Below, piece after piece: positions 16,601 to 24,495 of a DNA stretch of 57,473 nt. Source of the stretch: Pseudomonadota bacterium (lineage in GTDB: Bacteria; Pseudomonadota; Gammaproteobacteria; Burkholderiales; JAKAFK01). Numbering within the stretch: the stretch's first letter is position 1; each line of letters begins with the position of its first letter. Where the stretch lies: NCBI GenBank assembly GCA_021788645.1, contig JAJYKK010000014.1, positions 1-57,473 on the forward strand. Reading direction: 5' to 3'. The notes beneath the pieces are model-generated. The model saw nothing but the letters and a program-made list of their open reading frames with translations. It did not search any database and was not told the origin of the DNA. The translations under genes were made by a program, and so were the position numbers.

Positions 16601-18891
16601 CGGAAGTCATGCTGGCGGGCGAATCTCAGCAAGAATTCCCAGTCCTCATGGTTGTCCAGCGACTCGTCGAAGTATCCCACCTGCGCCAGCGCAGACCGTC
16701 GATGCGCCCAGCAGTTGACGGGGATGAAGTTGTGAACGTGGAGCCGCTCCTTGCTGTATTCGACCCCGTCATAAGGCCGCGCGCGCGACTGTTCCAATCG
16801 CTTGCCGTTTTCCAGGCGCTCCAGCACATAGTCCGCATCGGTATAGACGAACGCGCCGTGCCCTTCATTCAGCGCCTTGACGATCGTCGAAACGTGCTCC
16901 GGAAGGAAAAGATCGTCATCGTCGAGGTACACGATGACATCGCCTCTCGCGACGCGCAGCGCCGTATTGCGAGCCGCCGCCAAGCCGCGATTGCGGCCGT
17001 GCCGGATGTAAGTGACATCCGCGTCGCGCCCGAGCCAACGCACCAGCCCTTCCACATCCGTCCCGGCATCGTTGACGACGATCACCTCGATGGGCGAGTA
17101 TGTCTGCCCTAAAGCGCTTTGCAGTGCGTCCGACAACAATTCCGGCCTGTTATAGGTCGGGAGAATGACCGAAACGAGAGGAGAAGCCTTCCCATCTCTC
17201 GGGACGGGCCCGCTCGGCCGCACGCCGTCTCGTTCGGGTGTCGGCGCATGGGAGGGCGAGGTGCCCGCAACGCCGTTCAGCCGTCTTTCGGCCTCGGCAA
17301 CCTCACCCTCGCCATAGGCTTCCTTGTTAGTGATCACGATGCGTGCCATGGACTCCTCAAGCTTGGCGAGATCGGATTGGTATCGGCCGCCGCCATGCAC
17401 GCGGTAGCGGAAGAGCGGTGCGGCAATCCGCGCGCCGAAGTATCCTCTCGCCCCCGCGGCCACCCAAAAATCCCAGTCCTCAAACCCGACGTCTGCGCGG
17501 TATCCCCCGACGGCCGCCCACACTTCCCTTCGGAACAAGGCGCAGTAGGACAGCAAGTTCGCATAGCGCAAGCGCGCAAAATCGTATTCTCCCGCCCGGA
17601 CGGTCTGCGAGCTCTCGCCAAAATCCTCCCGATCGGTATACACGATGCCGACCTGGGGATTCCGCTCCAGATAGTCCACGCACTGAGCCAACATGGTCGG
17701 AGCGAGCATATCATCCGCATCCAAAGGCAGAATGTACCTGCCTCGCGCCGACAGAATCCCCCGGTTGCGGGTATAACCCGGATGGCCTGAGTTCGGCTGC
17801 GCAATGAGCCGGATGCTATGCCCGGGGTGCGCGGCGATGAGCTGCCGGGCAACGGAAACGCTGTCGTCCGTGCTGCCGTCATCGACGATGATGATTTCGA
17901 AATTCTGGTAAGTCTGCCCGAGAACGCTGCCCACGGCATCGGACAGATAGCGCCCATAGTTGTAGCAGGGGATGACGATCGAAACCGTCGGCCTGGAGGA
18001 CACCCCTGAAGGCTCGCCCGATCCGCTGCCGGAGGGCGCGACGACCGCCATTGGAACTTCCTGATGACAGCCCCGTGGCACGAATCCTTCGTATGCGCGC
18101 ACATCGATCCGATGCCCCCCGAGAAAAAGCTCGTTGAGTGCCTCGACCGAGTGGTCGCCCCGCGCACCCACGCGATTCGCGTATTGCGACTGAGTCAAGT
18201 TCACGGGATTGCAAAACGTGGTGGACTTGAGGCCGCAGAGCAGGAACGCTTTGCAACCCGCGAAACGGTCTTTCGAACCTGCGAGCGCGTCCTCTAGCGT
18301 ATTGGGATTGGAAAATGACCGCCCCGAAAGGAGACCAAGAATGTCTCGGGTTCGGTACAACGAACTCGAGACTTCCAATGGATACCCGAAGTCACGATCC
18401 CCGACAGTCCAGTTGAACTGAAGCGTGGCATCGTCGCGCGGCTTGAACTCAGGGAGATGTTGCGGCGCATCCACGGGATAGCAGTGGGTCGTGTTGGTTC
18501 CCAGTCTAAGGGAATACCCGAGCGCTTCCTCAGTGGACTCTAGAATGTTTCTGATCGGACGCAGCGCAAAGGCCCGGACGAAGATATTGTCATCGACCAG
18601 GAAAAGGACATACTGGTAGCGCTCCAAGATCGCGATGACCTGGGACCTGAAATCCCCTTCCGGTAGAAATTCCCAATCCGGATATGCTTGACCCAGCCGC
18701 TGGTAGGCCTGGGCGTGCCGGTCGGTCGATGCTTTGAAGAGGACCTTCAGATCGAGGCTTTGCGGGTCCTCGCAATGCATGCGCAAGGACTGAAGCGTCG
18801 CATCGAGCTGCATCGCCCGATCCTTGCTGAATACGAGAGCGACTGTGCGCTCCCGCCCGTCCCTGCTCGTCTCTGTGATTGGCATTAACAA
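13642..18891 (-). CDS. Giant multi-domain glycosyltransferase (four GT2-like domains plus a GT4-like C-terminus)
   Basis: 1749 residues from TTG 18891 (AAAGG 9 nt upstream; ATG 18885 is the alternative). Domains: 1-270, a variant GT-A-like domain (VALVFSKDRAMQLDATLQSL; VDDN at 99-102); 302-530, canonical GT2 (VSIVIPCYNYGRYL, VDDGSTDDS, DADD at 391-394); 572-800, second GT2 (VSVILPTYNRPELL, LDDDD at 656-660); 877-1070, degenerate GT2 without an obvious metal-binding DxD; 1119-1345, third GT2 (VSIIVPTKDK, LLNNDT at 1207-1212, rhamnosyltransferase-like); 1415-1749, GT4/GT1-like domain (GSGDYRVIQPFRALSKAGLA). There is no membrane segment, so it is cytosolic. A FliA-type promoter lies upstream, and the flagellin locus follows. 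It could assemble most of a flagellin glycan on one polypeptide. Confidence 0.85.
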   Translation of the reverse strand: MLMPITETSRDGRERTVALVFSKDRAMQLDATLQSLRMHCEDPQSLDLKVLFKASTDRHAQAYQRLGQAYPDWEFLPEGDFRSQVIAILERYQYVLFLVDDNIFVRAFALRPIRNILESTEEALGYSLRLGTNTTHCYPVDAPQHLPEFKPRDDATLQFNWTVGDRDFGYPLEVSSSLYRTRDILGLLSGRSFSNPNTLEDALAGSKDRFAGCKAFLLCGLKSTTFCNPVNLTQSQYANRVGARGDHSVEALNELFLGGHRIDVRAYEGFVPRGCHQEVPMAVVAPSGSGSGEPSGVSSRPTVSIVIPCYNYGRYLSDAVGSVLGQTYQNFEIIIVDDGSTDDSVSVARQLIAAHPGHSIRLIAQPNSGHPGYTRNRGILSARGRYILPLDADDMLAPTMLAQCVDYLERNPQVGIVYTDREDFGESSQTVRAGEYDFARLRYANLLSYCALFRREVWAAVGGYRADVGFEDWDFWVAAGARGYFGARIAAPLFRYRVHGGGRYQSDLAKLEESMARIVITNKEAYGEGEVAEAERRLNGVAGTSPSHAPTPERDGVRPSGPVPRDGKASPLVSVILPTYNRPELLSDALQSALGQTYSPIEVIVVNDAGTDVEGLVRWLGRDADVTYIRHGRNRGLAAARNTALRVARGDVIVYLDDDDLFLPEHVSTIVKALNEGHGAFVYTDADYVLERLENGKRLEQSRARPYDGVEYSKERLHVHNFIPVNCWAHRRSALAQVGYFDESLDNHEDWEFLLRFARQHDFRHVPKTTVEVHQRVNQKDNMLRRESGKFLDTYRRIYQQYPMPDNVEVSRGRAQILARLAGGGADQAQPELDLETDPIQAVRKQAYASWVKRHALREIDGQLFAERMVLKWTRRPTVVLVMCLRAGEESLLADTIDSLAGQLYDNWRLVVVADFPSPGAVFDQIPLLKWVRGAPEDGLAAAVSAAFEGLSGHWVGLVAPGIRLEPHMLFACVDYINVRPDWRFIYTDHDVAGSFGERTNPLFKPDFNLDMLRATPYMGDVCLVRGDVFGDAASEPLLADARAYDLALRVLDRSGETAIGHIAEILYHAPEGAPGAGEDAARRAVVTHLERNGLDAEVQAGLLPLTHRVVYRHKDQPLVSIIVPTKDKLEFLEPCVESVVGKTTYPNYELIVVDNQSEDPDVLAYFSALEARPGGRVRVVKYDHPFNFSAICNAAAQVSRGDYLLLLNNDTQVLQGEWLDRMMSHAQRPEVGVVGARLIYPENGKIQHAGVVLGLAGVAEHAGAEEALGSAGYMKRLQIDQNFSAVTGACLLTRKGLYDTLGGLDAEHLRNRYNDVDYCLKVREAGYKIVWTPYATLVHHESITQKTDLQDIAQQARHLLQYQEEQNVMYDKWLPRLAHDPAYNRHLSLVYRDWRTEADAVLNWDPHFHDRPRIYGIPLPGGSGDYRVIQPFRALSKAGLAQCEHVRMANRVTRVLTLTELARLAPDTLVVHAALDDAQIAALEAYRRCVKDMLTVYALDDLVTLVPKKSNVYREYMKGFRDAKPRLRRGLRSCDRLVVSTEPLANFADGLIPDIRIVPNRLERDKWIHLTSARGAGRRPRVGWAGAQQHQGDLEIIEPVVEALAGEVEWVFMGMATDRIRPHLTEFHEGVPIHAYPDALARLNLDVAIAPLEVHPFNEAKSNLRLLEYGILGWPVVCTDIFPYRTNEAPVTRVTNDADAWIEAIRAHVRDPEGAARRGDALREWVLTHYMLEDSLDEWFQALVKARP

Positions 18892-19252
18892 AACATCATA
18901 CCTTTGCGAGAAAACTCGACGCTAGCGGATCATCCTGTGAACGGAGGGTGCGGGAGTACCAACGCGTGAAGATGGCGCACTATCGCCTGCGTCGCCGACG
19001 TGGGACACCAACCTGGGTTAACGGACGCCTGTGTACGAACTTTAAAAGGTGCGCCCACGCCAAACATTCACCGCCCGAGGTGGGACGCCACCATGCGGTC
19101 CCTGATCGAGAGGGGCGTGCGGCCCCGGCGTTCCTGCGCGGGGGACGAGGGTGCGCATCCGGGCTTGCCGCGACGTGGATGGTCGCCGTTGGGGCTGGAG
19201 GGGTCCGCATGCGGCGTTGGCAAGGTCCCCGGCAACGCCTGCCCAATGCCCG
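18892..19252. other. Intergenic region upstream of the giant glycosyltransferase
   Basis: 361 bp with no convincing gene. It contains the FliA-type promoter at 19018-19044 and, downstream of it, a leader of about 120 nt reaching the glycosyltransferase start. The rest (19045-19252) trails the DUF268 gene and shows no clear terminator. Confidence 0.5.
19018..19044 (-). promoter_or_regulatory. Predicted sigma-28 (FliA) promoter for the giant glycosyltransferase
   Basis: Minus strand: -35 TAAAGTTC (19037-19044, 7 of 8), 11-nt spacer, -10 TCCGTTAA (19018-19025, 6 of 8). It points into the 1749-residue glycosyltransferase gene, about 127 nt upstream of its start. Spacer length and the TCCG start of the -10 match the fliC promoter. 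Confidence 0.65.
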
Positions 19253-19987
19253 TCAGAGCGGCCTTCGAATGAATTCGAAACATCCGCAGCCATAGGGGAT
19301 GTTTTCCGTTGCCGCCAGATCGACGTTCTTCAGCGGCGCCCGCAGGACATCGTTAAAAATGAAATAGAACTCCTTCAATTCGAACTCATCGGCAAAGAAC
19401 CGATGAACCCATGCGGCAGAATAAATGCGGTGCGCGTTGAAATGAATCTCGGGTTTCCCACAGGGCACGACGAACAAAAGCCGACCGCCGGGGTTGACGG
19501 CCCGCTTGAGGTTGCCCATCGCATGGATGTCTCCGTTAACTGCAAGCTGGTCCCCGTACCGGCCAAGCCCAATGTGCTCAACCACATGCATGCAGGACAA
19601 GGATGCGTATTGCCCGTGCCATTCCGCGTCGTTGGTCAGGTTGCCCTGCGAGCAGACCAGGTTATCCAGGTGGATGTTCGCCGGCCGAAGGTCGATGAAT
19701 CGTGTCGGCACGAAGCCTGCGGTCGCCGTGCAGAAGTGAAGCGACGACGAGACATCGACGTGTTCCCGGCAATGGCCTGCCGTCACCGCCTCGGCGACCT
19801 TCCGGATCGCCCAGGCCACATGGTAAAGGTAGTGAGGGTCGAACGGCGTGCTCGGAATCGCCTCGTTAAGGACCGGGTGGCGGAAATAGGCTAAAAACTC
19901 GGGACGGGTGAGGCTGCATTCTGCAACGAACGATTGCAGCTGTGCTTCGTAAACGGCCTGCGGGATGCCGTGCTGGAGTTGTGTCAT
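19253..19987 (-). CDS. DUF268 family protein (methyltransferase-like)
   Basis: 244 residues. Family features are VDVSSSLHFCTATAGF, FIDLRPANIHLDNLVCSQGN, YASLSCMHVVEHIGLGRYGD, AVNPGGRLLFVVPCGKP and FNAHRIYSAAWVHRFF. The order of an acidic D-x-SSS loop, a 'SCMHVVEHIG' segment and a PGGRL strand resembles class I SAM-dependent methyltransferases, which is why DUF268 proteins are suspected to be methyltransferases in polysaccharide or glycan clusters. No activity has been assigned as far as I know. It lies 361 bp upstream of the giant glycosyltransferase, is isolated by 264 bp from the flavoprotein gene before it, and could cap or methylate the glycan. Confidence 0.75.
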   Translation of the reverse strand: MTQLQHGIPQAVYEAQLQSFVAECSLTRPEFLAYFRHPVLNEAIPSTPFDPHYLYHVAWAIRKVAEAVTAGHCREHVDVSSSLHFCTATAGFVPTRFIDLRPANIHLDNLVCSQGNLTNDAEWHGQYASLSCMHVVEHIGLGRYGDQLAVNGDIHAMGNLKRAVNPGGRLLFVVPCGKPEIHFNAHRIYSAAWVHRFFADEFELKEFYFIFNDVLRAPLKNVDLAATENIPYGCGCFEFIRRPL

Positions 19988-20251
19988 GATCGATTCGGGT
20001 CACAGGCGCTTAAGCTACTCAAATTGAAAGGGCTCGTGCGCGGCAAAGTCGCGATGAATGACGAAGTCGCAAGGCGTGATGCCAAGCCATCGAAGCTGCA
20101 AATGCCACCTGACCTTGCAATCGGGGGGGGCCGAAAATGCACGCTCCGTGGAACGCGCACCGTCGTATGGTGGTATATGGTGCTCGCGTCTGTCAATACC
20201 GTGCCCCGCCGCAGACTACCGTCACCGTGGCACGCGAACGAATTCTCTCCC

Positions 20252-21640
20252 TCAACCAGGCGGCCGTGTCGCGTACACCCCTTCAAAATGCCGCCGCAAG
20301 GCATCCCCCGTGGCGGCAACCAGGGGATGGACCGACGGGGTGAGCCGGGGCTGACTGCCGAACTGTATGCTGGCAAGGTCGGTCGCGCTGGCATGCATCT
20401 GTATCGCCAGGCCGATGGTGTTGACGAGCTCACCCGTGCTGGGACCGCCCAATACCTGCCCCCCCAGCAGTTGAAGCGAGTCGGCCGCGAAGATCACCCG
20501 ACAGTATATCTCCGTCGTGCCCGGCATCGTGGCGGGGTGGTGATCCGGCAGCCGCGACTCGCCGACCAGGATCGGAAAGCCCTCCTGCTCGGCCGCGCGT
20601 TGCGTGAGGCCCGCCACACCGAACGCAAGCCCATCGATCTGGCTCGCGTAAATGCTGACGGAACCCGCGTTGTAGCGCGGCTGGCGCAGCGCATAGAGGT
20701 TCATGCCGGCGATGCGCCCTTCGGCCGCGGCTTGGGAGGCGATCATGGCGTGGTTCGCCTTGCGCGTGAAGAAATCCTGCTTGTGGGCGCAATCGCCGAC
20801 CGCGAAAATGGCCGGATCCTCGCGCGAGCGCTGGAAGGCGTCGACCCACACCCCTCCGGAGCGGCTGAGCGTGAGGCCCATCTGCTGCGCGAGAGAGACG
20901 CTGGGACGCACGCCAATGGCGATGAGCACGGCATCCACGGGCAGGTCCCCCTGTCCGCCAATCCGCACGCCCCCGACCCTCTTCCCAGCCTCGTCCGGCA
21001 GCAACGCATCGACCTTGGCGGCCGTATGCACATGCACCCCGTGCTTCACCAGTTGCTGTTCCACCGCGACACAGGCGTCGAGGTCGAAGGCCGCCTGCAC
21101 AAGATGGGGCAACATCTCCACGATATGGACTTCGATCCCGCGCTTGCGGATCTCGTCGGCAAACTCGACGCCGATGAAGCCGCCCCCGATGATGGCAAAT
21201 CGCTTGACGCGGGGGATCAGCGTCGTGAAGAGCGCGTCCAGGTAATCGTAATCCTTCTTGATGCTGAACACGCCTTCGAGATCGGTCCCCGGAATGGGCG
21301 GAATGAAATTCTCGGCGCCCGTCGCAAGCACCAGGCGCTCCCAGCGCACCGTATCGCCGCTCTTGAGCCATGCACGGCGATCCTCACGATCCAGGCGTTC
21401 CACCGAATCGATCCGCAGTTGCCCGCCAGCCGCGAGCAGCGGGGCACGTCCTGCCAAGTCCTCGTCTGTGCCGCCCAGCGTCCCGAAAATATACGGAATG
21501 CCGCAGGGAATCACGGCATCGCTTTCCGGTCGCACCACCAGGACTTTCTTGTGCGGCCAGAACTGGGCCGCGGTAATGCCCGTCATCATCCCTGCGGGGC
21601 CGCCGCCGACAATCAGCGTGTCGGTCGAAACTTCTCCCAT
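20252..21640 (-). CDS. FAD-dependent pyridine-nucleotide oxidoreductase (CoA-disulfide reductase/NADH oxidase-like)
   Basis: 462 residues from ATG 21640, preceded by AAAGGGGAAGT. Two dinucleotide-binding folds are visible: TLIVGGGPAGMMTGITAAQ (FAD, residues 9-27) and FAIIGGGFIGVEFADEIRK (NAD(P)H). Cys46 in VIPCGIPY is the single redox cysteine of the CoA-disulfide reductase/NADH oxidase/peroxidase group, and IFAVGDCAHK is the second FAD-contacting motif. The C-terminal dimerisation domain is present. Such enzymes reduce CoA disulfide, polysulfide, peroxide or O2. Its position as the last gene after the pyruvate:ferredoxin oxidoreductase set suggests a role in redox balance or oxygen protection of that CoA- and FeS-dependent system. 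Confidence 0.8.
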   Translation of the reverse strand: MGEVSTDTLIVGGGPAGMMTGITAAQFWPHKKVLVVRPESDAVIPCGIPYIFGTLGGTDEDLAGRAPLLAAGGQLRIDSVERLDREDRRAWLKSGDTVRWERLVLATGAENFIPPIPGTDLEGVFSIKKDYDYLDALFTTLIPRVKRFAIIGGGFIGVEFADEIRKRGIEVHIVEMLPHLVQAAFDLDACVAVEQQLVKHGVHVHTAAKVDALLPDEAGKRVGGVRIGGQGDLPVDAVLIAIGVRPSVSLAQQMGLTLSRSGGVWVDAFQRSREDPAIFAVGDCAHKQDFFTRKANHAMIASQAAAEGRIAGMNLYALRQPRYNAGSVSIYASQIDGLAFGVAGLTQRAAEQEGFPILVGESRLPDHHPATMPGTTEIYCRVIFAADSLQLLGGQVLGGPSTGELVNTIGLAIQMHASATDLASIQFGSQPRLTPSVHPLVAATGDALRRHFEGVYATRPPG

Positions 21641-21734
21641 ACTTCCCCTTTCGCAAGACATCAACTGCGGCAGCCATCAACGTCGCCGCAGGCGGACGCC
21701 GCTCGCCCGGCTCCGACCGGTGTCCTGAATGCGC

Positions 21735-21767
21735 ATGGCCGGATAGGCGCGCGATCGGACCGGCCAT
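21735..21767 (-). other. Inverted repeat between the GltD-like and NADH-oxidase-like genes
   Basis: Perfect 8-bp arms ATGGCCGG (21735-21742) and CCGGCCAT (21760-21767) around a 17-nt loop, in the 162-bp gap between the two flavoprotein genes. No T-run follows on the minus strand, so it is not a clear intrinsic terminator. It may be an operator or mRNA structure. Confidence 0.3.
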
Positions 21768-21802
21768 CCGATGGCAACAGAAATTGCGGCCATTCCCCGT
21801 TG

Positions 21803-23485
21803 CTAGGACGTTTCATCGACCATGGCGATGAATCCGACCGGGCATTCATGGGCACACAGGCCGCACCCCTTGCAGTAGTCGTAGTCGGTCAGATAGCGCA
21901 TGCCCGCGGGCGCGTGCATTTTCAGGACGGCCTGATCGGGGCATACGGTCCAGCAATTGTCGCAGGCCATGCACGTTCCGCAGGAAAGACAGCGGACCGC
22001 TTCAAGCGCCACCTCCGGCCCCGACAGGCCGGCGGCGATCTCCTCCAGGGCCAGACGCCGATCCGGCGGCAACACGATTTCCTCAGCGCGCGCCGCATGC
22101 TCGAAGTAGTTGAGGTTGAGCCCGGAAAACGTAATGGGCTCAGCATCGCGCGCCGGCTCCTGGGCCTTTCCTGAGAGATGGGCCTCAATCGCCAGCGCCG
22201 CACGGCGTCCGTCGCCCACGGCGCCGCTGACGGTTCCCCAGGCACCGGCGCGCGCATCCCCGCCCGCAAAGAGCGCGTCATGGCCAGGAACACGTCCCGT
22301 GCCGTCGACAGCGAAGAACCCTCGCGCGGCAAGCAACGACTCCATGCCTTCCGGCGCTACCGTCTGCCCCACCGCAGGAATCACCTGGTCCACATGAAGC
22401 ACCGTTTCCGTTCCTTCAAACGGGACGATCTCGTAATGCCCCTCGTCCCTGGCGAGCTTCTTGACGCGCACCAGCTCGACACCGACCACCTTCTCCCCGC
22501 GCAGGATGAGATGATGAATCGCGTGTTCGACGTGCACGGTGACGCCCTCCTCCTCGGCCTGCCGAATGTCGCGCGGCGCGGCCTTCATTGCCAAGTCCCT
22601 CGGCACGCCAGGGGCAGGCCGCACATCATGCGTCACGAGATGCACCTTGGCGCCGGTGCGCGCGAGGACCCGCGCCATGTCGATGGCGCTGTTGCCGCCT
22701 CCCACGATCACCGCCGAGTGGATCTCAGGCACCTTGCCGAAAGCCACCCACGCTTCCAACAGCGGCAACGCCGCATGAAGGTCGCGCGGGACGCGCCCGT
22801 CGACATCCCAGGCCCGCGGCTGTTGCCGGCCAGGCGCCAGGAAGACGGCCGCATACTCGCGGGTGAGCTCTTCCAGCGTGACATCGCGCCCCAGGCTCGT
22901 GTGGGGTAGAAAGTTGACCGTGGCCATCAACCGCTCGACTTCGCGGTCGAGCACCTCTCGCGGCAGGCGATAGCTGGGCAGCGCCGTGCGCAACGTCCCG
23001 CCCGCCAGGGGCAGGCGGTCGATCACCATCGCCCTGATCCCCAGGCGCCGCAAATGGTAAGCGCAGGAAAGCCCGGCCGGCCCGGCGCCGACCACCGCAA
23101 CCGTCTTCGCCTCGGCCGGCAAAAGCGGCAACGGGTACGCCCATGCCGCCCGCGCGGCCTCGTCGCCCAGCCAGCGCTCGACATTGTGGATGGCGATGGG
23201 CGAATCATAAGCGCCGCGATGACAGCTGCCTTCGCACGGATGATCGCAGACGCGCCCCGTGACTGCCGGGAGCGGATTGATCGCCACGAGACGCTCCCAT
23301 GCGCCCTTGATGTCGCCCTCCGCGACGAGACCCACGTAGCCGCAGGGATCTTCGCCAGCCGGGCAGCCGGCATGACAGGGCGCCGGAACCCAGCGATGCA
23401 CGGGCCGTGCGGTGCGCCAGCCGCCGGTCTTGAAGGTTAGGGAGGTGCCGGGATAGGCGACGGCACCAGGCGTCATGATAGGCAT
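21803..23485 (-). CDS. GltD-like FAD/NAD(P) oxidoreductase fused to a C-terminal 2x[4Fe-4S] ferredoxin domain
   Basis: 560 residues from ATG 23485; the upstream part of the open frame is not family-like. The N-terminal FeS domain has Cys at 37, 41, 48, 80, 84 and 88 (pattern as in the glutamate synthase small subunit). FAD motif VAVVGAGPAGLSCAYHL (129-145), NAD(P)H motif SAVIVGGGNSAIDMARVL and FAGGDARAGAWGTVSGAVGD follow. The last ~70 residues hold two ferredoxin-type clusters (CLSCGTCMACDNCWTVCP and CKGCGLCAHECP). No glutamate synthase large subunit is present. The gene follows porB by 13 bp, so this is best read as the electron-transfer subunit, replacing the small PorD ferredoxin and linking the pyruvate oxidoreductase to NAD(P)H. 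Confidence 0.85.
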   Translation of the reverse strand: MPIMTPGAVAYPGTSLTFKTGGWRTARPVHRWVPAPCHAGCPAGEDPCGYVGLVAEGDIKGAWERLVAINPLPAVTGRVCDHPCEGSCHRGAYDSPIAIHNVERWLGDEAARAAWAYPLPLLPAEAKTVAVVGAGPAGLSCAYHLRRLGIRAMVIDRLPLAGGTLRTALPSYRLPREVLDREVERLMATVNFLPHTSLGRDVTLEELTREYAAVFLAPGRQQPRAWDVDGRVPRDLHAALPLLEAWVAFGKVPEIHSAVIVGGGNSAIDMARVLARTGAKVHLVTHDVRPAPGVPRDLAMKAAPRDIRQAEEEGVTVHVEHAIHHLILRGEKVVGVELVRVKKLARDEGHYEIVPFEGTETVLHVDQVIPAVGQTVAPEGMESLLAARGFFAVDGTGRVPGHDALFAGGDARAGAWGTVSGAVGDGRRAALAIEAHLSGKAQEPARDAEPITFSGLNLNYFEHAARAEEIVLPPDRRLALEEIAAGLSGPEVALEAVRCLSCGTCMACDNCWTVCPDQAVLKMHAPAGMRYLTDYDYCKGCGLCAHECPVGFIAMVDETS

Positions 23486-23498
23486 GGACTGCTGCTCC

Positions 23499-24485
23499 CT
23501 ATGCGGAACGAAGACCACCGCGGCGAACGGTGTCGGCCCCTTCGCTGTCGAGGCCGTCAGGCGACTCTGCGTGCAAGCCGTAGGTTTCGATATTGTGATC
23601 GGCGAGCGCCTGGAGATGGGCCAACTCCTCGCGGGCACGCGGATCGTCGGCGAAGAGATGACGAAACCGCGACTGGAGCTTGAGATACGCCGTCACCGGG
23701 TGAATCTGCCGAATCGGCATGGCGCCAATCAGGGCGCCGCGCTCCAGTTCGATGAGCGGGAAGAGCCCGGTCTGCACCGCGAGACGGGCGACCTCGATGG
23801 ACAATTCGCTGCCATGCCCCCACCCCAGCGGACAGGGGGAGTGGACCTGCAGGAAGCTCGGCCCGTCGACCTGAAGCGCCCGGCGCACCTTCTTCCTGAG
23901 ATCCGCGGGATAGGCCACCGAGGCCGTCGCCCCATAGGGAATGTGATGGGCGGCGATGATGGCCAGGATGTCCTTCTTGAGATGGCGCTTCCCCATGCGC
24001 GCCACCCCCGCCGGCGAAGTGGTCGTCGCCGCCGCATGCGGCGTCGAGCCGGAGCGCTGCACGCCGGTATTCATGTAGGCCTCGTTGTCGTAGCAAACGA
24101 AGAGCACATCATGACCGCGCTCGAGCATGCCCGAAAGCGCCTGGAAGCCAATATCGAAAGTCCCCCCGTCGCCGGCCAGCGCGATCACCTTGACGTCCTT
24201 GCCCTGGGCCTTGAGGGCCGCTTCCATGCCCGCCGCCACCGCCGCGGCATTCGCGAAAACGGAATGGAGATAGGGGACGCGCCATGCGGATTCGGGCCAG
24301 GCAGTCGTAAACACCTCGAGGCAGCCGGTCGCATTGGCGAGCAGAATGTCGGGCCCTGCGGCCTCCAGCGTCAAGCGGGCCGCCAGCGCTTGCCCGCAAC
24401 CCTGACAGGCACGGTGGCCAGGGTCCAGACCCTGGAAACGGGGCTGCTGCGCACGCAGCAGCTGGAAATCGACCGGAGGGGTCAT
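23499..24485 (-). CDS. porB: 2-oxoacid (pyruvate):ferredoxin oxidoreductase, beta subunit
   Basis: 328 residues. It is the thiamine-diphosphate-binding subunit: AGDGGTFDIGFQALSGMLER (GDGG at 105-108) and NEAYMNTGVQRSGSTP supply the Mg/ThDP site. Cys27 and Cys30 (CQGCG), Cys55 and a later Cys in SPCPLGWG are placed as in the [4Fe-4S] cluster ligands of PorB. The enzyme converts pyruvate and CoA to acetyl-CoA, CO2 and reduced ferredoxin, and can run in reverse. It is encoded 10 bp after porA in the order gamma-alpha-beta. Substrate choice (pyruvate versus other 2-oxoacids) is inferred from family resemblance only. Confidence 0.92.
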   Translation of the reverse strand: MTPPVDFQLLRAQQPRFQGLDPGHRACQGCGQALAARLTLEAAGPDILLANATGCLEVFTTAWPESAWRVPYLHSVFANAAAVAAGMEAALKAQGKDVKVIALAGDGGTFDIGFQALSGMLERGHDVLFVCYDNEAYMNTGVQRSGSTPHAAATTTSPAGVARMGKRHLKKDILAIIAAHHIPYGATASVAYPADLRKKVRRALQVDGPSFLQVHSPCPLGWGHGSELSIEVARLAVQTGLFPLIELERGALIGAMPIRQIHPVTAYLKLQSRFRHLFADDPRAREELAHLQALADHNIETYGLHAESPDGLDSEGADTVRRGGLRSA

Positions 24486-24495
24486 GGGATTCGGC

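Noticed and set aside
20191-20196. Perfect TTGACA on the minus strand upstream of the DUF268 gene
   Set aside because: No -10 hexamer at 16-18 nt; the nearest TATA-like elements are at 12-13 or 21 nt spacing.
19934-22174. Long plus-strand open frame (746 codons) opposite the NADH-oxidase-like and GltD-like genes
   Set aside because: Antisense shadow; no domain, and it spans two well-supported minus-strand genes and the gaps between them.
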